A stretch of DNA of 64,000 nucleotides from Niastella sp966212235 (GCA_966212235.1 CBIHPP010000029.1:1-64000), one strand, 5' to 3'. Counted from the first letter of the stretch, positions 8,044 to 18,754 are shown. Notes: generated from the letters alone by a model not told the origin. Made by a program: numbers and translations.

Positions 8044-10320
8044 TTATTTCAGCAACCTGAAATTAGCCTCCTTCACATCCCGGCTGTTGGTGCCGATGAA
8101 TAATTTAAACTCACCCGGCTCAGCCACATATTTCAGATCGCTATTGTAAAACTTCAGGTCGTTTACCGTAATAGTAAATTCCACTTTTTTTGATTCATGG
8201 GCTTTGAGAATGATCTTTTGAAACCCTTTCAACTCCTTTACCGGCCGGGTTACAGAACCCACCAGATCGCGAATATATAGTTGTACGGTTTCTTCGCCGG
8301 CCATATCTCCTGAATTGGTTACTATTATGGATGCGGTGATCGACTGGCCGGCACGTAAACCGGGCTGACTAAGCTTTATGGTATCATAGGTAAAGCTGGT
8401 ATAGCTGAGCCCATAGCCAAAAGGGTATAGCGGTTCATTGACAACATCCAGGTAATCTGATTTGAATTTTGGGCTACCACCCTCAAAAGGCCGGCCGGTA
8501 TTCTTATAATTATAATATACCGGTATCTGCCCTACACTACGTGGAAAGGAGGTAGTGAGTTTGCCTGAAGGATTATAATTACCAAATAACACATCGGCTA
8601 TTGCGTTACCGGCTTCTGTTCCGGCAAACCAGGCCTCTACAAGCGCAGGCGCCTGTTCATCAAGCCAGGGAACAACGAGCGGCCGGCCGTTCATCAACAC
8701 CACCACCAGCGGTTTACCGGTCTTTACCAACGCTTCCACCAGTTTTCGCTGACTACCGGGCAAATCAAGATCGGTGCGACTGGCCGATTCACCCGACATT
8801 TCAGCCGCTTCGCCCACTACCACTACTACAACATCAGCCTTGCCCGCTACCTCAACGGCTTCCTGGATCAGTACGTCCGGCGATCGGGCATCTATCTCTG
8901 TTGGTTTTGTAAATGGACTTATCCGTTTGGCAAAGGAAGTATCGTCGGTTATGTTGGCGCCTTTCGCATACAGGAACTGTACACTATTGCCGGCTACATT
9001 TTGCAAACCCTGTTGAATGGTCACACTTTTTGTATTATCCCCCGAAACGGCCCAGGTCCCCAACATTTCAGCATGGTTATTGGCCAGCGGACCAATCAGT
9101 GCTATGGTACCGGATCTTTTCAATGGCAATATTTTGCGGTCATTTTTTAACAGCACCATAGAATGTGCTGCTATTTCACGGGCAAACTGCCGGTTCTGTT
9201 CAGTCAATATTTCTTTCTCTGGCCGGGCGTCATTTACGTAGCGAAAAGGGTCCTGAAACAGTCCGAGTTTATATTTCGCTTCGAGTATGCGCCGGCAGGC
9301 GTCATCAATTTGCTTTGTTGTTATCGTTCCGGCTTTCAGCGATTTTTGCAGGGTGGTCAAAAAACCTTCTCCCACCATATCCATATCCAGCCCCGCATTA
9401 AGGGCCATAGCTGACGATGTTTGCAAATCGCCCACGCCATGTGCTATCATTTCATTTACGGCGGTATAATCTGATACCACAAAGCCTTTAAAGCCCCATT
9501 GGTTTCGTAATAAACTGGTAAGCAGCCACCGGTTGCCGGTAGCCGGTACGCCATCAATTTCATTGAAAGAACTCATTACACTACCCACACCTGCATCCAC
9601 CGCTGCCTTATAGGGTGGCAGGTATTCGTTGTACATGCGAATGCGGCTCATATCAGTGGTGTTGTAATCGCGGCCGCCTTCGGCTGCCCCATATAAAGCA
9701 AAATGTTTTACGCAGGCCATTACAGTATTGTCTTTCGACAGATCGCTGCCCTGGTACCCCTTCACCATGGCCCGTGCAATTTTTGAACCCAAGAAAGGAT
9801 CTTCCCCGGCGCCTTCTGCAATGCGGCCCCAGCGCGGGTCACGGGCAATATCTACCATGGGTGAGTAAACCCAGCACAAGCCATCGGCACTGGCTTCAAT
9901 AGCCGCAATGCGAGCGCTGCGTTCAATCAATGCCGTATCCCAAGAACAGGAGATAGCCAGGGGAATAGGGAAAATGGTTTTATGGCCATGTATTACATCC
10001 AAACCAAAGATCAATGGTATATGCAACCGGCTTTCATGTATGGCCAGGGACTGCGCCTGGCGCACCTTATCGGGACCAAAAATGCCAAACAATCCACCCA
10101 CCCGTCCTTTACGAATATTGTCCTCCACGCCCTTGCTTACCACCGAACCGGTAGGTACGCCCCATCCGGGTGTTACAAGATTCAATTGACCGATCTTTTC
10201 TTCCAAAGTCATTTTACGCATGAGTTCAGTCACATACGTATTCATTTTGGCATCGGGGGTTTGTGCAGCTATCTGCACCAGGGAGAATAAGACAACCATC
10301 GTTAATAATGTCCTGCGCAT
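8044..10320 (-). CDS. GH3 beta-glucosidase, BglX-like
   Basis: Periplasmic glycoside hydrolase family 3 exo-enzyme releasing glucose from beta-linked oligosaccharides. It has a signal peptide (about 1-20), the GH3 N-terminal barrel with substrate-binding KHF (205-207) and nucleophile D284 in VVSDYTAV, the C-terminal alpha/beta sandwich (about 395-620), and a fibronectin-III-like domain (about 670-750). The 758-residue length is typical of BglX. It is the last glycosidase of PUL 1. Next to a GH144 endo-beta-1,2-glucanase, a role on sophorose and sophoro-oligosaccharides is likely, as GH3 enzymes do in known beta-1,2-glucan loci; specificity is not proven by sequence. Confidence 0.93.
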   Translation of the reverse strand: MRRTLLTMVVLFSLVQIAAQTPDAKMNTYVTELMRKMTLEEKIGQLNLVTPGWGVPTGSVVSKGVEDNIRKGRVGGLFGIFGPDKVRQAQSLAIHESRLHIPLIFGLDVIHGHKTIFPIPLAISCSWDTALIERSARIAAIEASADGLCWVYSPMVDIARDPRWGRIAEGAGEDPFLGSKIARAMVKGYQGSDLSKDNTVMACVKHFALYGAAEGGRDYNTTDMSRIRMYNEYLPPYKAAVDAGVGSVMSSFNEIDGVPATGNRWLLTSLLRNQWGFKGFVVSDYTAVNEMIAHGVGDLQTSSAMALNAGLDMDMVGEGFLTTLQKSLKAGTITTKQIDDACRRILEAKYKLGLFQDPFRYVNDARPEKEILTEQNRQFAREIAAHSMVLLKNDRKILPLKRSGTIALIGPLANNHAEMLGTWAVSGDNTKSVTIQQGLQNVAGNSVQFLYAKGANITDDTSFAKRISPFTKPTEIDARSPDVLIQEAVEVAGKADVVVVVVGEAAEMSGESASRTDLDLPGSQRKLVEALVKTGKPLVVVLMNGRPLVVPWLDEQAPALVEAWFAGTEAGNAIADVLFGNYNPSGKLTTSFPRSVGQIPVYYNYKNTGRPFEGGSPKFKSDYLDVVNEPLYPFGYGLSYTSFTYDTIKLSQPGLRAGQSITASIIVTNSGDMAGEETVQLYIRDLVGSVTRPVKELKGFQKIILKAHESKKVEFTITVNDLKFYNSDLKYVAEPGEFKLFIGTNSRDVKEANFRLLK

Positions 10321-10373
10321 ATAAATATTATTTTGAGGCTTTTATTTTGATAACGAAAATCGCAACCAACCGG

Positions 10374-12194
10374 TTATTCTACTTTTATTACTTTACTCCT
10401 GGCCGATACCCCATTTTCATTAATGGCTTCAATGGAAAAATAATAGGGTTTTTCTTTGTCCATGGCCTTGCAGTAATATTCATTGCTGCTATACACCATC
10501 ACACAGTTATATAATTTATCAGGCGCTATGCCCATGTAAATATTGTATGCATACGCATTATCCACCGGCGACCATTTTAACCAGGCATTGCGTTTGTCTT
10601 TTTCCGTTCTTAATACAATAAACTGTTTTACTGTATCTGGCTTGCTGCCATTACCGGTGCCAAATATCCGCAGCCCGCTGATGGCAAATTTCCCGCCGGG
10701 CATATGCATATTCTCCAGTTTTATAAACCGGGTTTCAACCGGATCTTCCAATTCAATATAGTCGTGCGGCACATCGGTTTTGTTGTTGCTTTTATCTACA
10801 AGCAACTTCCATTTTTTGCCGTCGGCACTATGATAGAGTTTATATTGATGATAGGTCCCTTTGGTCTTGCCCAGAAAATCAACATCCTGATCGGCATAAT
10901 TGATCTGAATGGCGCGTACGGTACTCATATTACCCAGATCAGTCTGTATCCATTCGCCCATGTTACCCGTGGATGCACTCCAGTATGTTTTTATATTTTC
11001 ATCAACAGCATAGTTTGAATAAAAACTGGCAAGAGTAGATGAAACGGTAACCGGTTTATCGTAATTAAGGAGCATCCAACCGGTAAAGCCTCCGGCGGCC
11101 GCCCCCTGGCCCACTCCACCGGTGGGGGCCAAATAATGCGGGTAATCGCCAAAAGCGGCATCCATATACATAACATCGTCTTTATCAAAACCGGCAGGCC
11201 ATAAGCCAAGCCGACGTTCAAAATTATTTTTCACTGAAATGGCAATGGTAGATATATGCCACCAGTTGTTGTGCATATCCTTAAACGTAGCCCCGTGACC
11301 GGCGCCGCGGGCAAAGCCGCCGGGCTTGTAACTAAAGGGGAGCGATTGAGGAATAAAAGGTCCTAACGGATGATCGCCTACCACTACGCCATCGGCATAT
11401 CCGCTGAACTCGGTACCGGGCGCGCCATACTGCAAATAATATTTACCGTTATGTTTGGTCATCCAGGCGCCTTCAATAAACGGGTCCAGGAAGGTATTAT
11501 CCTGGTATTCGCCAAAGCGCTGCCATCCATAGCGCCAGGGTTCCAGCAAATACATTTCCTTGCGCGTTCCCATAGGCCTGAACGTTTTACGGTCAATTTC
11601 AATTCCGTACAACGGATACCGGTTGCTGCTGCCGTTATACATATACAGCCGGCCATCATCATCCAGGAAAAAATCGGGGTCCCAGCCGCCGATCTCGAAA
11701 GAGTCTACTGCTTCTTTCCATTCATTGCCTTTGGGATTGGTGCTCATCCATATGGGGAAATTGCTTGAGTAGGTCGATCCAAACACCAGCAGCGTATCGC
11801 CCTGCACCCAAACGGCGGGCGCACAAAGTTCATCATATACTTTGTGCCAGGGTTTCAGGAACAGGCGGGAAATAAAATTCCAGTTACACAGGTCATTACT
11901 CCACCAGTAACCCCATTGGTTGGTGCTGAATAAATAATAATCTCCTTTATAAACTACAATGACGGGGTCGGCGGTTGCCCGGTGTTTACCCCATTCGGTA
12001 AAATTAGGTATGGGCGTATAGCCGTAATCGATGTTCATGGGATTGCAATACGTGCGATTGCCAGGAGGTGGATTAAGGATGAGCCCCGCCGCCAAATGAC
12101 GGCGAGACCCACCCTGATCATCCTTGCTTTGAGGGAACACCTGCGGAACTATTGCCGCTATATGAAAAACGATATAAATAAGTTTCTTAAACAT
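10374..12194 (-). CDS. GH43-like glycosidase with discoidin and FnIII domains
   Basis: Secreted enzyme with a five-bladed propeller typical of GH43-type arabinanases/xylosidases. After a signal peptide (about 1-21) the propeller spans about residues 70-355. Candidate acidic residues are D76 (TADPVIV), D172 or D174 (GWDPDFF) and E241 (FIEGAWM). An F5/8-type C (discoidin/CBM32-like) domain covers about 375-510 and an FnIII-like domain about 520-606. It is 53 bp upstream of the GH3 gene and 39 bp downstream of GH144 on the same strand, clearly part of PUL 1. Its true linkage specificity cannot be read; in this locus it may remove a side group or act on a glucan. Confidence 0.8.
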   Translation of the reverse strand: MFKKLIYIVFHIAAIVPQVFPQSKDDQGGSRRHLAAGLILNPPPGNRTYCNPMNIDYGYTPIPNFTEWGKHRATADPVIVVYKGDYYLFSTNQWGYWWSNDLCNWNFISRLFLKPWHKVYDELCAPAVWVQGDTLLVFGSTYSSNFPIWMSTNPKGNEWKEAVDSFEIGGWDPDFFLDDDGRLYMYNGSSNRYPLYGIEIDRKTFRPMGTRKEMYLLEPWRYGWQRFGEYQDNTFLDPFIEGAWMTKHNGKYYLQYGAPGTEFSGYADGVVVGDHPLGPFIPQSLPFSYKPGGFARGAGHGATFKDMHNNWWHISTIAISVKNNFERRLGLWPAGFDKDDVMYMDAAFGDYPHYLAPTGGVGQGAAAGGFTGWMLLNYDKPVTVSSTLASFYSNYAVDENIKTYWSASTGNMGEWIQTDLGNMSTVRAIQINYADQDVDFLGKTKGTYHQYKLYHSADGKKWKLLVDKSNNKTDVPHDYIELEDPVETRFIKLENMHMPGGKFAISGLRIFGTGNGSKPDTVKQFIVLRTEKDKRNAWLKWSPVDNAYAYNIYMGIAPDKLYNCVMVYSSNEYYCKAMDKEKPYYFSIEAINENGVSARSKVIKVE

Positions 12195-12233
12195 GGGTAG
12201 TTGTTAAATAAACACTTCGACTACGCTCAGGAC

Positions 12234-13592
12234 CTACTTAAAATGCGGACTTGCAAATCCTAATTTTTTTAATCCTGTCTTTATTTCCGGACAGCTCATA
12301 AACAACTTCCATAATAAACCGCTGCGGTAATTTTCCATCATCACAACAATAGGCCCCTGATCAATAGCCAGGTAACGTTGCGGGAACCAGTGGGCGGTTT
12401 GACTAAACGCATCATAAAAACCATAAGGCCCCCACAGTTTATCTTTCATATCATTATACCAGTGCCGCATAGCCTGCATGGAGAGTTGTGGTGTATAAGG
12501 AAAGGAGGATAAAGCCGCGGTGGGCGTTATTACGCCCAGATCGGAATTCTTGCCAGGCGCATGGCCGGCATAACCTGTCACGGAATAACTGGCCGTAAGT
12601 CCCCAGCTATCCGGACCATAACCTTTAAAATATTTGGGGTTCTTTACACACCAGGCATAGTTGATCAACGTCTGGTTTTTATTTTCAGCCCAGTAATCTG
12701 CATACCGGTCTTTTAACCCATGCGGATCGAGTCCCAGGTACGAATAATGCGCCCAGAATAACGGACCGCCGTATGGAGAATCACCCTGGTGATGCAATTG
12801 CAACGAATAATCAAACACAGGACAGGGAGAAACGATCGCTCCGTTCTCAGCCCAGCCCTGGTGATACACTTCAGCAGGAACGCCATGCGTAGGCGAAGCG
12901 GCCGCCAGCACATACATGATCAAACATTCATTGTAACCATGTACCGGAAAATTCATTTCCCAGCTATATTGAGGGCTCCAGTGCCAGTACAATACATTTT
13001 CACCATGCCGGTACCAATCAAACTCCACCTCACGCCACAATGTATCAATACGGGCAGCCAATACTTTTTCGGTTGAATCGCCTTTAATAAAGAATTGCCG
13101 GGCACAAAGCAGCCCCTGGATCAGGAAAGAAGTTTCAACCAGGTCGCCGCCATTATCTTTACGGCTGAAAGGCTTCACTTTTCCTGTTTCTCCATTCCAC
13201 CAATGCGGCCAGGCGCCATGAAAACGATCGGCGGTTTTCAGGAACTGAACTATTTTTTCGAACCGCTCCCGACCTTCGTCACGGGTAATAAAGCCACGAT
13301 GAATGCCTACCAATAACGCCATTACGCCAAAACCACTACCGCCGCTGGTAACTACGTTTTGATCGTTTTCAGGATATACATTATCAACATGAATGCGTTC
13401 CCTCGCCATACCGCTGGTGGGTTCTGCCCCTTCCCAGAAATATTGAAATGTTTGTTGCTGAACCTCCGTAAACAGTTGTTCATCATCGGGAGAAAACTTT
13501 GCCTCTGAGTTTACTGATTTTTGTGAATTGGAGCACCGGATCATTAAAACAGAAAATACAATCGTTATTACGGTTAACCTGTAACGTATCAT
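12234..13592 (-). CDS. GH144 (glycoamylase-like) endo-beta-1,2-glucanase
   Basis: Predicted endo-enzyme cutting linear or cyclic beta-1,2-glucan. The N-terminus is a signal with Cys20 (MIRC), lipobox-like but with Arg at -1, so surface lipidation is uncertain. The rest is a single (alpha/alpha)6 glycoamylase-like domain (PF10091 type) with GGSGFGVMA (84-92) and the WGLTASYSVTGYAGHAPG segment near 315. The founding GH144 enzyme was described from Chitinophaga and similar proteins are often misnamed glucoamylases. It is the first glycosidase gene after susD in PUL 1, after a 144-bp gap holding an imperfect palindrome. Confidence 0.85.
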   Translation of the reverse strand: MIRYRLTVITIVFSVLMIRCSNSQKSVNSEAKFSPDDEQLFTEVQQQTFQYFWEGAEPTSGMARERIHVDNVYPENDQNVVTSGGSGFGVMALLVGIHRGFITRDEGRERFEKIVQFLKTADRFHGAWPHWWNGETGKVKPFSRKDNGGDLVETSFLIQGLLCARQFFIKGDSTEKVLAARIDTLWREVEFDWYRHGENVLYWHWSPQYSWEMNFPVHGYNECLIMYVLAAASPTHGVPAEVYHQGWAENGAIVSPCPVFDYSLQLHHQGDSPYGGPLFWAHYSYLGLDPHGLKDRYADYWAENKNQTLINYAWCVKNPKYFKGYGPDSWGLTASYSVTGYAGHAPGKNSDLGVITPTAALSSFPYTPQLSMQAMRHWYNDMKDKLWGPYGFYDAFSQTAHWFPQRYLAIDQGPIVVMMENYRSGLLWKLFMSCPEIKTGLKKLGFASPHFK

Positions 13593-13640
13593 TGCGGCGT
13601 TGCGTTTGGTTTCGATACTGGTGAGGGTATGGATTAAACC

Positions 13641-13711
13641 TTAGGTTTATGGTTTGATGGCTGGCCGCCGTGAGGCAGTTTCCAACCATCAAACCCCCGA
13701 TAACTATCGGG
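13641..13711. repeat. Imperfect palindrome between susD and GH144
   Basis: GGTTTATGGTTTGATGG at the left faces AACCATCAAACC (a 14-bp stem with one mismatch), followed by a short perfect palindrome CCCGATA-AC-TATCGGG (13696-13711). A related GGTTTATGGTTTG element lies at the same position (3' of susD, before the glycosidases) in the GH30 locus at 47371-47449. It may be an intercistronic mRNA hairpin or a dispersed palindromic repeat. Confidence 0.55.
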
Positions 13712-13736
13712 ACCAACAAACCATTCGATCAGGTAA

Positions 13737-15254
13737 CTACAAATTCGCATTCAGGTCTCTTTGTGCCTGGGGAACCGGCACATATTCCTTGCCAGGGGCA
13801 AAGCCCGCGGAAGAAAGAACCGTAGCAGCCTGGCCTGTACGTATCAGATCATTATACCTTTCTCCCCACCACTCGCAGGCAAATTCAGCACGGCGTTCAT
13901 CCAGTATATTCTGCAGGGTAACGCCTGTTACCGCATTCAACTTTGCCCGTTGGTGAACCAGGTTAAATGGCACATCGCCATTCTGTCCTTTGCGCACTTT
14001 TGCTTCAGCATTCAATAACAACACATCGGCATAACGCAATACCCGTACATTGTTATTGGTGCCATATTCTCTTCTACCTGATGTTACCTGGTTAGCCGGC
14101 AGATAGGCCTTCCCCATAAACCTGGTTTGACTGTTTGTATTACCATAAATTTTATCACCGCTGGGGGTAGTAACAAAATTAGCCTCTGAAGTTCCGGCAA
14201 AAAGAATACTGGTTTTCAGTCGAACTGAATCGCTGCGGTTATTGAAAAAGTCAACAATGGCCTGGGTGGGATATAAAAATCCCCAACCGGAAATAAAACT
14301 GCCTTGCTGGTTGCCGCTAGGCCCCTGGAAATCCCAAAAGGCCCCGGGCTTAACATTTGTTCCGGTACTTGTTCCAAAATCAGAATATTGTAACTCATAC
14401 AACGACTCATCACTTAGTTTACCCGGGATCTTCCACAGTTGATAAAAATCAGGAAACAAGCTGAACTTATTACTATTGATAATATCATTGGTGGCCGACA
14501 ACACAACATCCCAATAGGGACTTCCATTATCATTGCCGGCTGCATCTGCAGCAGCTTTAGCTTTTATCAATAACGCAGTATATTTTGTTACCGCTCCTTT
14601 ATGTACTGATTGGTTTGGCCGGGCATCTTCAAGAAAAGTAATGGCCGTATCCATTTCACTGATGATCCATTGCCGCAGTTCCAGCGTCGATACTTTGGGA
14701 ACCGTGGCAAGCGTGGTGTTATCAATTACAATGGGCACATCCCCAAAAACGCGTGAGATCAGCATATGTGCCCAGGCGCGAATTACCCGCACTTCGGCCT
14801 TGTATTGATTATTGAGCGCCAGGTTTGGGTTATCACCTGCTGGTATATTGGCTGCATACTTGTTCAGGCCGTTTATAGCTTCATTGCAATACAACACCAA
14901 ACCATAATGGTCGTTCCAGTAGTTATTATTACCCCAGAAGGTAACAACGCCCGGGTTGCTGTTTTGAAAGTTCTTGATATCGGTTAGCGTTCCCTGATCA
15001 TTAGGCGCCGATCCTTTGGCTACATCATCGCCACGTACGATACGCACGCCGGCATCCATCCAGTGAACCAGTCCGGGGTTGTCGCCAGAGGCAGTTCTGT
15101 AAATCCCCGAAACCGGTGAATACATGGCGCCTAAATTTGTATAGTCGATGGCCGTGCTTCTGTTTTGGTCTTCTACATCGCGGTCAAGGAGCTTACTGCA
15201 ACCTGCCACCTCCATCACCAGTAAAAGAATTATAATATTTTTTAGCGTATTCAT
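13737..15254 (-). CDS. SusD-like glycan-binding lipoprotein (PUL 1)
   Basis: Outer-membrane surface lipoprotein that forms the lid over its SusC partner and captures oligosaccharides. The lipobox is VAGC with Cys19, and the body shows SusD/RagB features: TPR-rich N-terminal half, the VIRAWAHMLISRVFGDVP helix near 155-172, and the C-terminal FACEWWGERYNDLIRTG and FAPGKEYVPVP segments. 505 residues is normal. The gene is 17 bp downstream of susC and co-transcribed with it. Ligand is inferred to be a beta-1,2-glucan oligosaccharide from the locus enzymes. Confidence 0.95.
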   Translation of the reverse strand: MNTLKNIIILLLVMEVAGCSKLLDRDVEDQNRSTAIDYTNLGAMYSPVSGIYRTASGDNPGLVHWMDAGVRIVRGDDVAKGSAPNDQGTLTDIKNFQNSNPGVVTFWGNNNYWNDHYGLVLYCNEAINGLNKYAANIPAGDNPNLALNNQYKAEVRVIRAWAHMLISRVFGDVPIVIDNTTLATVPKVSTLELRQWIISEMDTAITFLEDARPNQSVHKGAVTKYTALLIKAKAAADAAGNDNGSPYWDVVLSATNDIINSNKFSLFPDFYQLWKIPGKLSDESLYELQYSDFGTSTGTNVKPGAFWDFQGPSGNQQGSFISGWGFLYPTQAIVDFFNNRSDSVRLKTSILFAGTSEANFVTTPSGDKIYGNTNSQTRFMGKAYLPANQVTSGRREYGTNNNVRVLRYADVLLLNAEAKVRKGQNGDVPFNLVHQRAKLNAVTGVTLQNILDERRAEFACEWWGERYNDLIRTGQAATVLSSAGFAPGKEYVPVPQAQRDLNANL

Positions 15255-15271
15255 GATGCGAAGTATTAAAA

Positions 15272-18200
15272 TTAATAAGTGATTCTTACCCCAATCGTAT
15301 ACACAGCAGTGGTAGGATATACATTGTTATCGTACCCTGATCCGGAAATAAAAGTTGCCGGTGTAACGGCTGGGGCCGCTGCCCGATCTTTGGGTAATTG
15401 CGCAGGTGCTGTTATTTCGGGGGTTACGCCACTGTACCTGGTAAAAATGAGGGGTCTGTCGGCAGTTGCATACACCCTGAATGAAGGGCCGTTTTCATTT
15501 TTGCCTACCTTAAAATTATATCCCAACTGTACATTCTGCAGCCGCAGATACGAGCCATTCTCCACATAAAATGAACTGGCGCTGTTGTTCCACGTTTGAG
15601 TGGTGGCAAAGGCAGAAGGATATTTGTTGGTTGAACCTTCGCCCGTCCATAAACTTGTTACAAACTTTTCATCGCCGTTCATATCCGGAAATTTCTGGCG
15701 TGTTGCGCGGTTATTATTCAGAATTGAATTGCCGCCTACACCCTGGAAGAAAACACTAAAGTCAAAATTGTTGTAATCCAGGGCAAGCGTAAATCCATAG
15801 GTAATTTTAGGCAGGTAGCTTCCCAGGTTTACCCTATCATCCGCATTGATCACTTTGTCGCCATTCAGATCTTTATATTTAAAATAACCAGGCTTTACAT
15901 TATTTCCAGCAGTAACGGGATCAGCATCTACCTCCGCCTGATTTTGATAAATGCCTGTTACCTGATAACCATAAAAGAAATTGAACGGATCACCTACCTG
16001 TGAAAGGGTGGGAAACTCCGCTACGCCACCCGGCAAATTTTTCAAGCCCTTCAGGTCTACCACTTCATTTTTCAGTGTGCTGAGATTACCACCCACACGG
16101 TATCCCAATTTCCCGATCTTGTCGCCCCAACTCAAATCAACTTCAATACCACTATTATTCACTTTACCCCAGTTGCCATACTGGCGTAAGCCTATGAACG
16201 GAATATTTCTTTCAAAAGCGAGTTTATCCGTTTGCCGGTGATAATAATCCACCGATCCTTTCAATCGCCTGTTCAGCATGGAGAAATCTATCCCACCATC
16301 CCACTCGGTAACTACTTCCCAGTTAACGGTGCCGAAAACGGGGTCAATCCTATAGCCCGTTTGTATGCTTCCATTAGCTGTAGCAGTACTTCCGAAAATG
16401 CCGGAATAGTCGTTGCCGGTATAAACCACTGCATAACCTGTACTGGGACTCACGTTATCATTACCCAGTTTACCCCAGGATCCGCGCACTTTTAGCTGGT
16501 CGAACAATTTCTGATCCTTCATGAATTCTTCTTCTGAAATAACCCAACCTACACCCACTGAAGGAAAGTAACCCCATTTGTCCTGGTACTTCGAAGTACC
16601 ATCAGCACGAAATGTAGCAGTCAATAAGTACCTGCCGGCAAAATCATAGCTCAACCTGCCGAACCAGGATGCAGAAGAGTTTCTATACCCGGTTTCGCTA
16701 TATCCATCAGTTCTACGAATGCCCTGATCGGCATACCAGAATGTTTGTTGAGCGGGAACGCTGTCTGTTATTACCTGTGTTGATCTATAGCGTTCGTCAC
16801 GAACTGATTGACCCAACAGCACGGTCCAGTGGTGACTGCCTTTCCCGTCTTTATACGTTAATAAATTATCCAGAATGTAGTTTTCCGCTCTTGTTTCAGT
16901 AGTTGTCAATACTGATACCCGCATTTTTTGATTTTCATCAATATAATATTGCGGCTGGTAATTCTGGTTCAGGTTGGAACCATATCGCTGGCTAAGCTGT
17001 GTTCGGAATGATAATTTATTTTTTATGATATCTGCTTCGGCATATACGGTAGGCAGCAACTGAAACCCTTTCGTTTTATCGAACCAGTAGTTTGCAGCTG
17101 CCACCGGGTTGTTAAACACGCCGTTCGCAAAACCAAGGGTTGTTGATGACGCATATTTTACCGGGGTTGCCAGTGTATTGGTTGCATCATAAACGGGGTA
17201 TAGTGGTGATGCCATGTAGGCCAGTGAAAAAGCCCCGGCATTAGGATTACGTTGAATAAAATTGCTCAAATGCATGGTAATACCCAATTTTAGAAAATCA
17301 TATGGCTTTGCCTCCATTTGAAAACGCACATTATACCGTTTATAATTGCTCTCCGTTTCCATTATGCCATCCTGAAACAGATAATTTAAACCCAGGGTAT
17401 AATTCACTTTGTTGGCGCCACCTGCTAAATCAATACTGTGGTTGTGCATGAGCGAAGAACTTTTCAAAATTTCATCATACCAATCAGTGCTGGTAGAAGG
17501 GTTTACCCCTGAGCCGCCAAATTTGGATACCGACAATTTTACCCGGGCCGAATCGGTAGCATTGCCTTTAGCCAGCTCCATGGCGGCATATTGAGCCCCA
17601 TTTGCCAGCTTATACTCTCCCGTGGGTTTTTGCACACCAAAGTAACCATTGTAGGTTACCCGGGTTTTCATATTGTATTTTCCTTTTTTGGTAGTGATAA
17701 TTATAACGCCATTGGCAGCACGCACTCCATAAATAGCAGCAGCAGAGGCATCTTTCAGCACTGACATTTCACCAATGTCGTTGGTGTTAAGGAAGTCGAT
17801 ATTATCAACAAACATACCATCTACCACATATAGTGGATTGGAGTTATTGAATGACCCTACACCACGGATGCGTACTGTAGGTGACCCGCCGGGCGCTCCG
17901 GTTGTAACAACCTGCACCCCGGGCGCATTACCCTGCAATGCCTGCATAGGACTGGCTGTCGTTCGTTTATTCAATTCTTCCGTATTCACTACGCCTACAG
18001 GCGCAGTTAGATCCCTGCGCGTGGTGGTACCATATCCTATTACTACCACCTGTTGCAAAGAGGATGCATCGGCTGCTTTCAAACTAACATCAATGGTAGC
18101 CCGACCATTAACCGGTATTTCCTGAGTGTCGAACCCCAGCGATGAGTATACCAGAATGGCGCTGTCGGGCACTGTTAATGCATAATTTCCCGCCCCATCG

Positions 18201-18673
18201 GTAGTGGTACCAATACTGGTATTTTTTACAATAACCGAAACGCCTGCAACAGGTTCCCCGGAGGTGCTGGTAACTCTACCTGTTACTTTGATATCTATAA
18301 ATGCTGCTATTCCTGTTTTCAGAATAACCAGGTTATGGGCCATTAATTGATACGACAGGCCGGTATTGTTGAGAATGCGTTTCAGCACATCTGTTACTTC
18401 GGCATTTACCATGTTACATGTAATGCGCGGCGCATCGGTAACGAGACTTTCGTTATATAGAAAGCGAAAATTGCTTTTCTTTTCAATAAATGATAAAGCT
18501 CGCTTTAACTGAGTGGATTGAAAGTCAACGCTGATCCTGTTCTGGGAAAAGCCACCGGCAGAAACATGAAGACAACTAAGTAGTATTATAGCAAATGAAA
18601 GCTTCATAATCCGGACGAACTTTAATAAAAGCGGGTCCCTGCCGAAACCCGGCAGAATTCCGTTTTTTTTCAT
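15272..18673 (-). CDS. SusC-like TonB-dependent transporter with STN domain (PUL 1)
   Basis: Outer-membrane importer of oligosaccharides, energised by TonB. Order: N-terminal signal (about 22-45; the first 22 residues may be mis-included), STN signalling domain (about 50-120), carboxypeptidase-D-like domain (about 128-205) beginning VTGRVTSTSGEPVAG, plug with VVVIGYGTTTRRDLT and the VLKDASAAAIYGVRAANGVI box, then the 22-strand barrel to a terminal aromatic residue. The STN domain is the known partner of FecR anti-sigma factors, and fecR and an ECF sigma gene lie directly upstream. 1133 residues is usual for STN-bearing SusC proteins. Confidence 0.96.
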   Translation of the reverse strand: MKKNGILPGFGRDPLLLKFVRIMKLSFAIILLSCLHVSAGGFSQNRISVDFQSTQLKRALSFIEKKSNFRFLYNESLVTDAPRITCNMVNAEVTDVLKRILNNTGLSYQLMAHNLVILKTGIAAFIDIKVTGRVTSTSGEPVAGVSVIVKNTSIGTTTDGAGNYALTVPDSAILVYSSLGFDTQEIPVNGRATIDVSLKAADASSLQQVVVIGYGTTTRRDLTAPVGVVNTEELNKRTTASPMQALQGNAPGVQVVTTGAPGGSPTVRIRGVGSFNNSNPLYVVDGMFVDNIDFLNTNDIGEMSVLKDASAAAIYGVRAANGVIIITTKKGKYNMKTRVTYNGYFGVQKPTGEYKLANGAQYAAMELAKGNATDSARVKLSVSKFGGSGVNPSTSTDWYDEILKSSSLMHNHSIDLAGGANKVNYTLGLNYLFQDGIMETESNYKRYNVRFQMEAKPYDFLKLGITMHLSNFIQRNPNAGAFSLAYMASPLYPVYDATNTLATPVKYASSTTLGFANGVFNNPVAAANYWFDKTKGFQLLPTVYAEADIIKNKLSFRTQLSQRYGSNLNQNYQPQYYIDENQKMRVSVLTTTETRAENYILDNLLTYKDGKGSHHWTVLLGQSVRDERYRSTQVITDSVPAQQTFWYADQGIRRTDGYSETGYRNSSASWFGRLSYDFAGRYLLTATFRADGTSKYQDKWGYFPSVGVGWVISEEEFMKDQKLFDQLKVRGSWGKLGNDNVSPSTGYAVVYTGNDYSGIFGSTATANGSIQTGYRIDPVFGTVNWEVVTEWDGGIDFSMLNRRLKGSVDYYHRQTDKLAFERNIPFIGLRQYGNWGKVNNSGIEVDLSWGDKIGKLGYRVGGNLSTLKNEVVDLKGLKNLPGGVAEFPTLSQVGDPFNFFYGYQVTGIYQNQAEVDADPVTAGNNVKPGYFKYKDLNGDKVINADDRVNLGSYLPKITYGFTLALDYNNFDFSVFFQGVGGNSILNNNRATRQKFPDMNGDEKFVTSLWTGEGSTNKYPSAFATTQTWNNSASSFYVENGSYLRLQNVQLGYNFKVGKNENGPSFRVYATADRPLIFTRYSGVTPEITAPAQLPKDRAAAPAVTPATFISGSGYDNNVYPTTAVYTIGVRITY

Positions 18674-18754
18674 ACTTTGTTAATTGGAAGGTTAAATAAT
18701 AGGTGTTTCCTGTGCATTAAACAGGAATTTGCATTTCAGCCTGTATTTTACCTG

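Noticed and set aside
12205..12233. CTTCGACTACGCTCAGG sequence as an att site
   Set aside because: Resembles a common extragenic repeat of Bacteroidota; only one partial copy is here, with a weak similarity near 30090.
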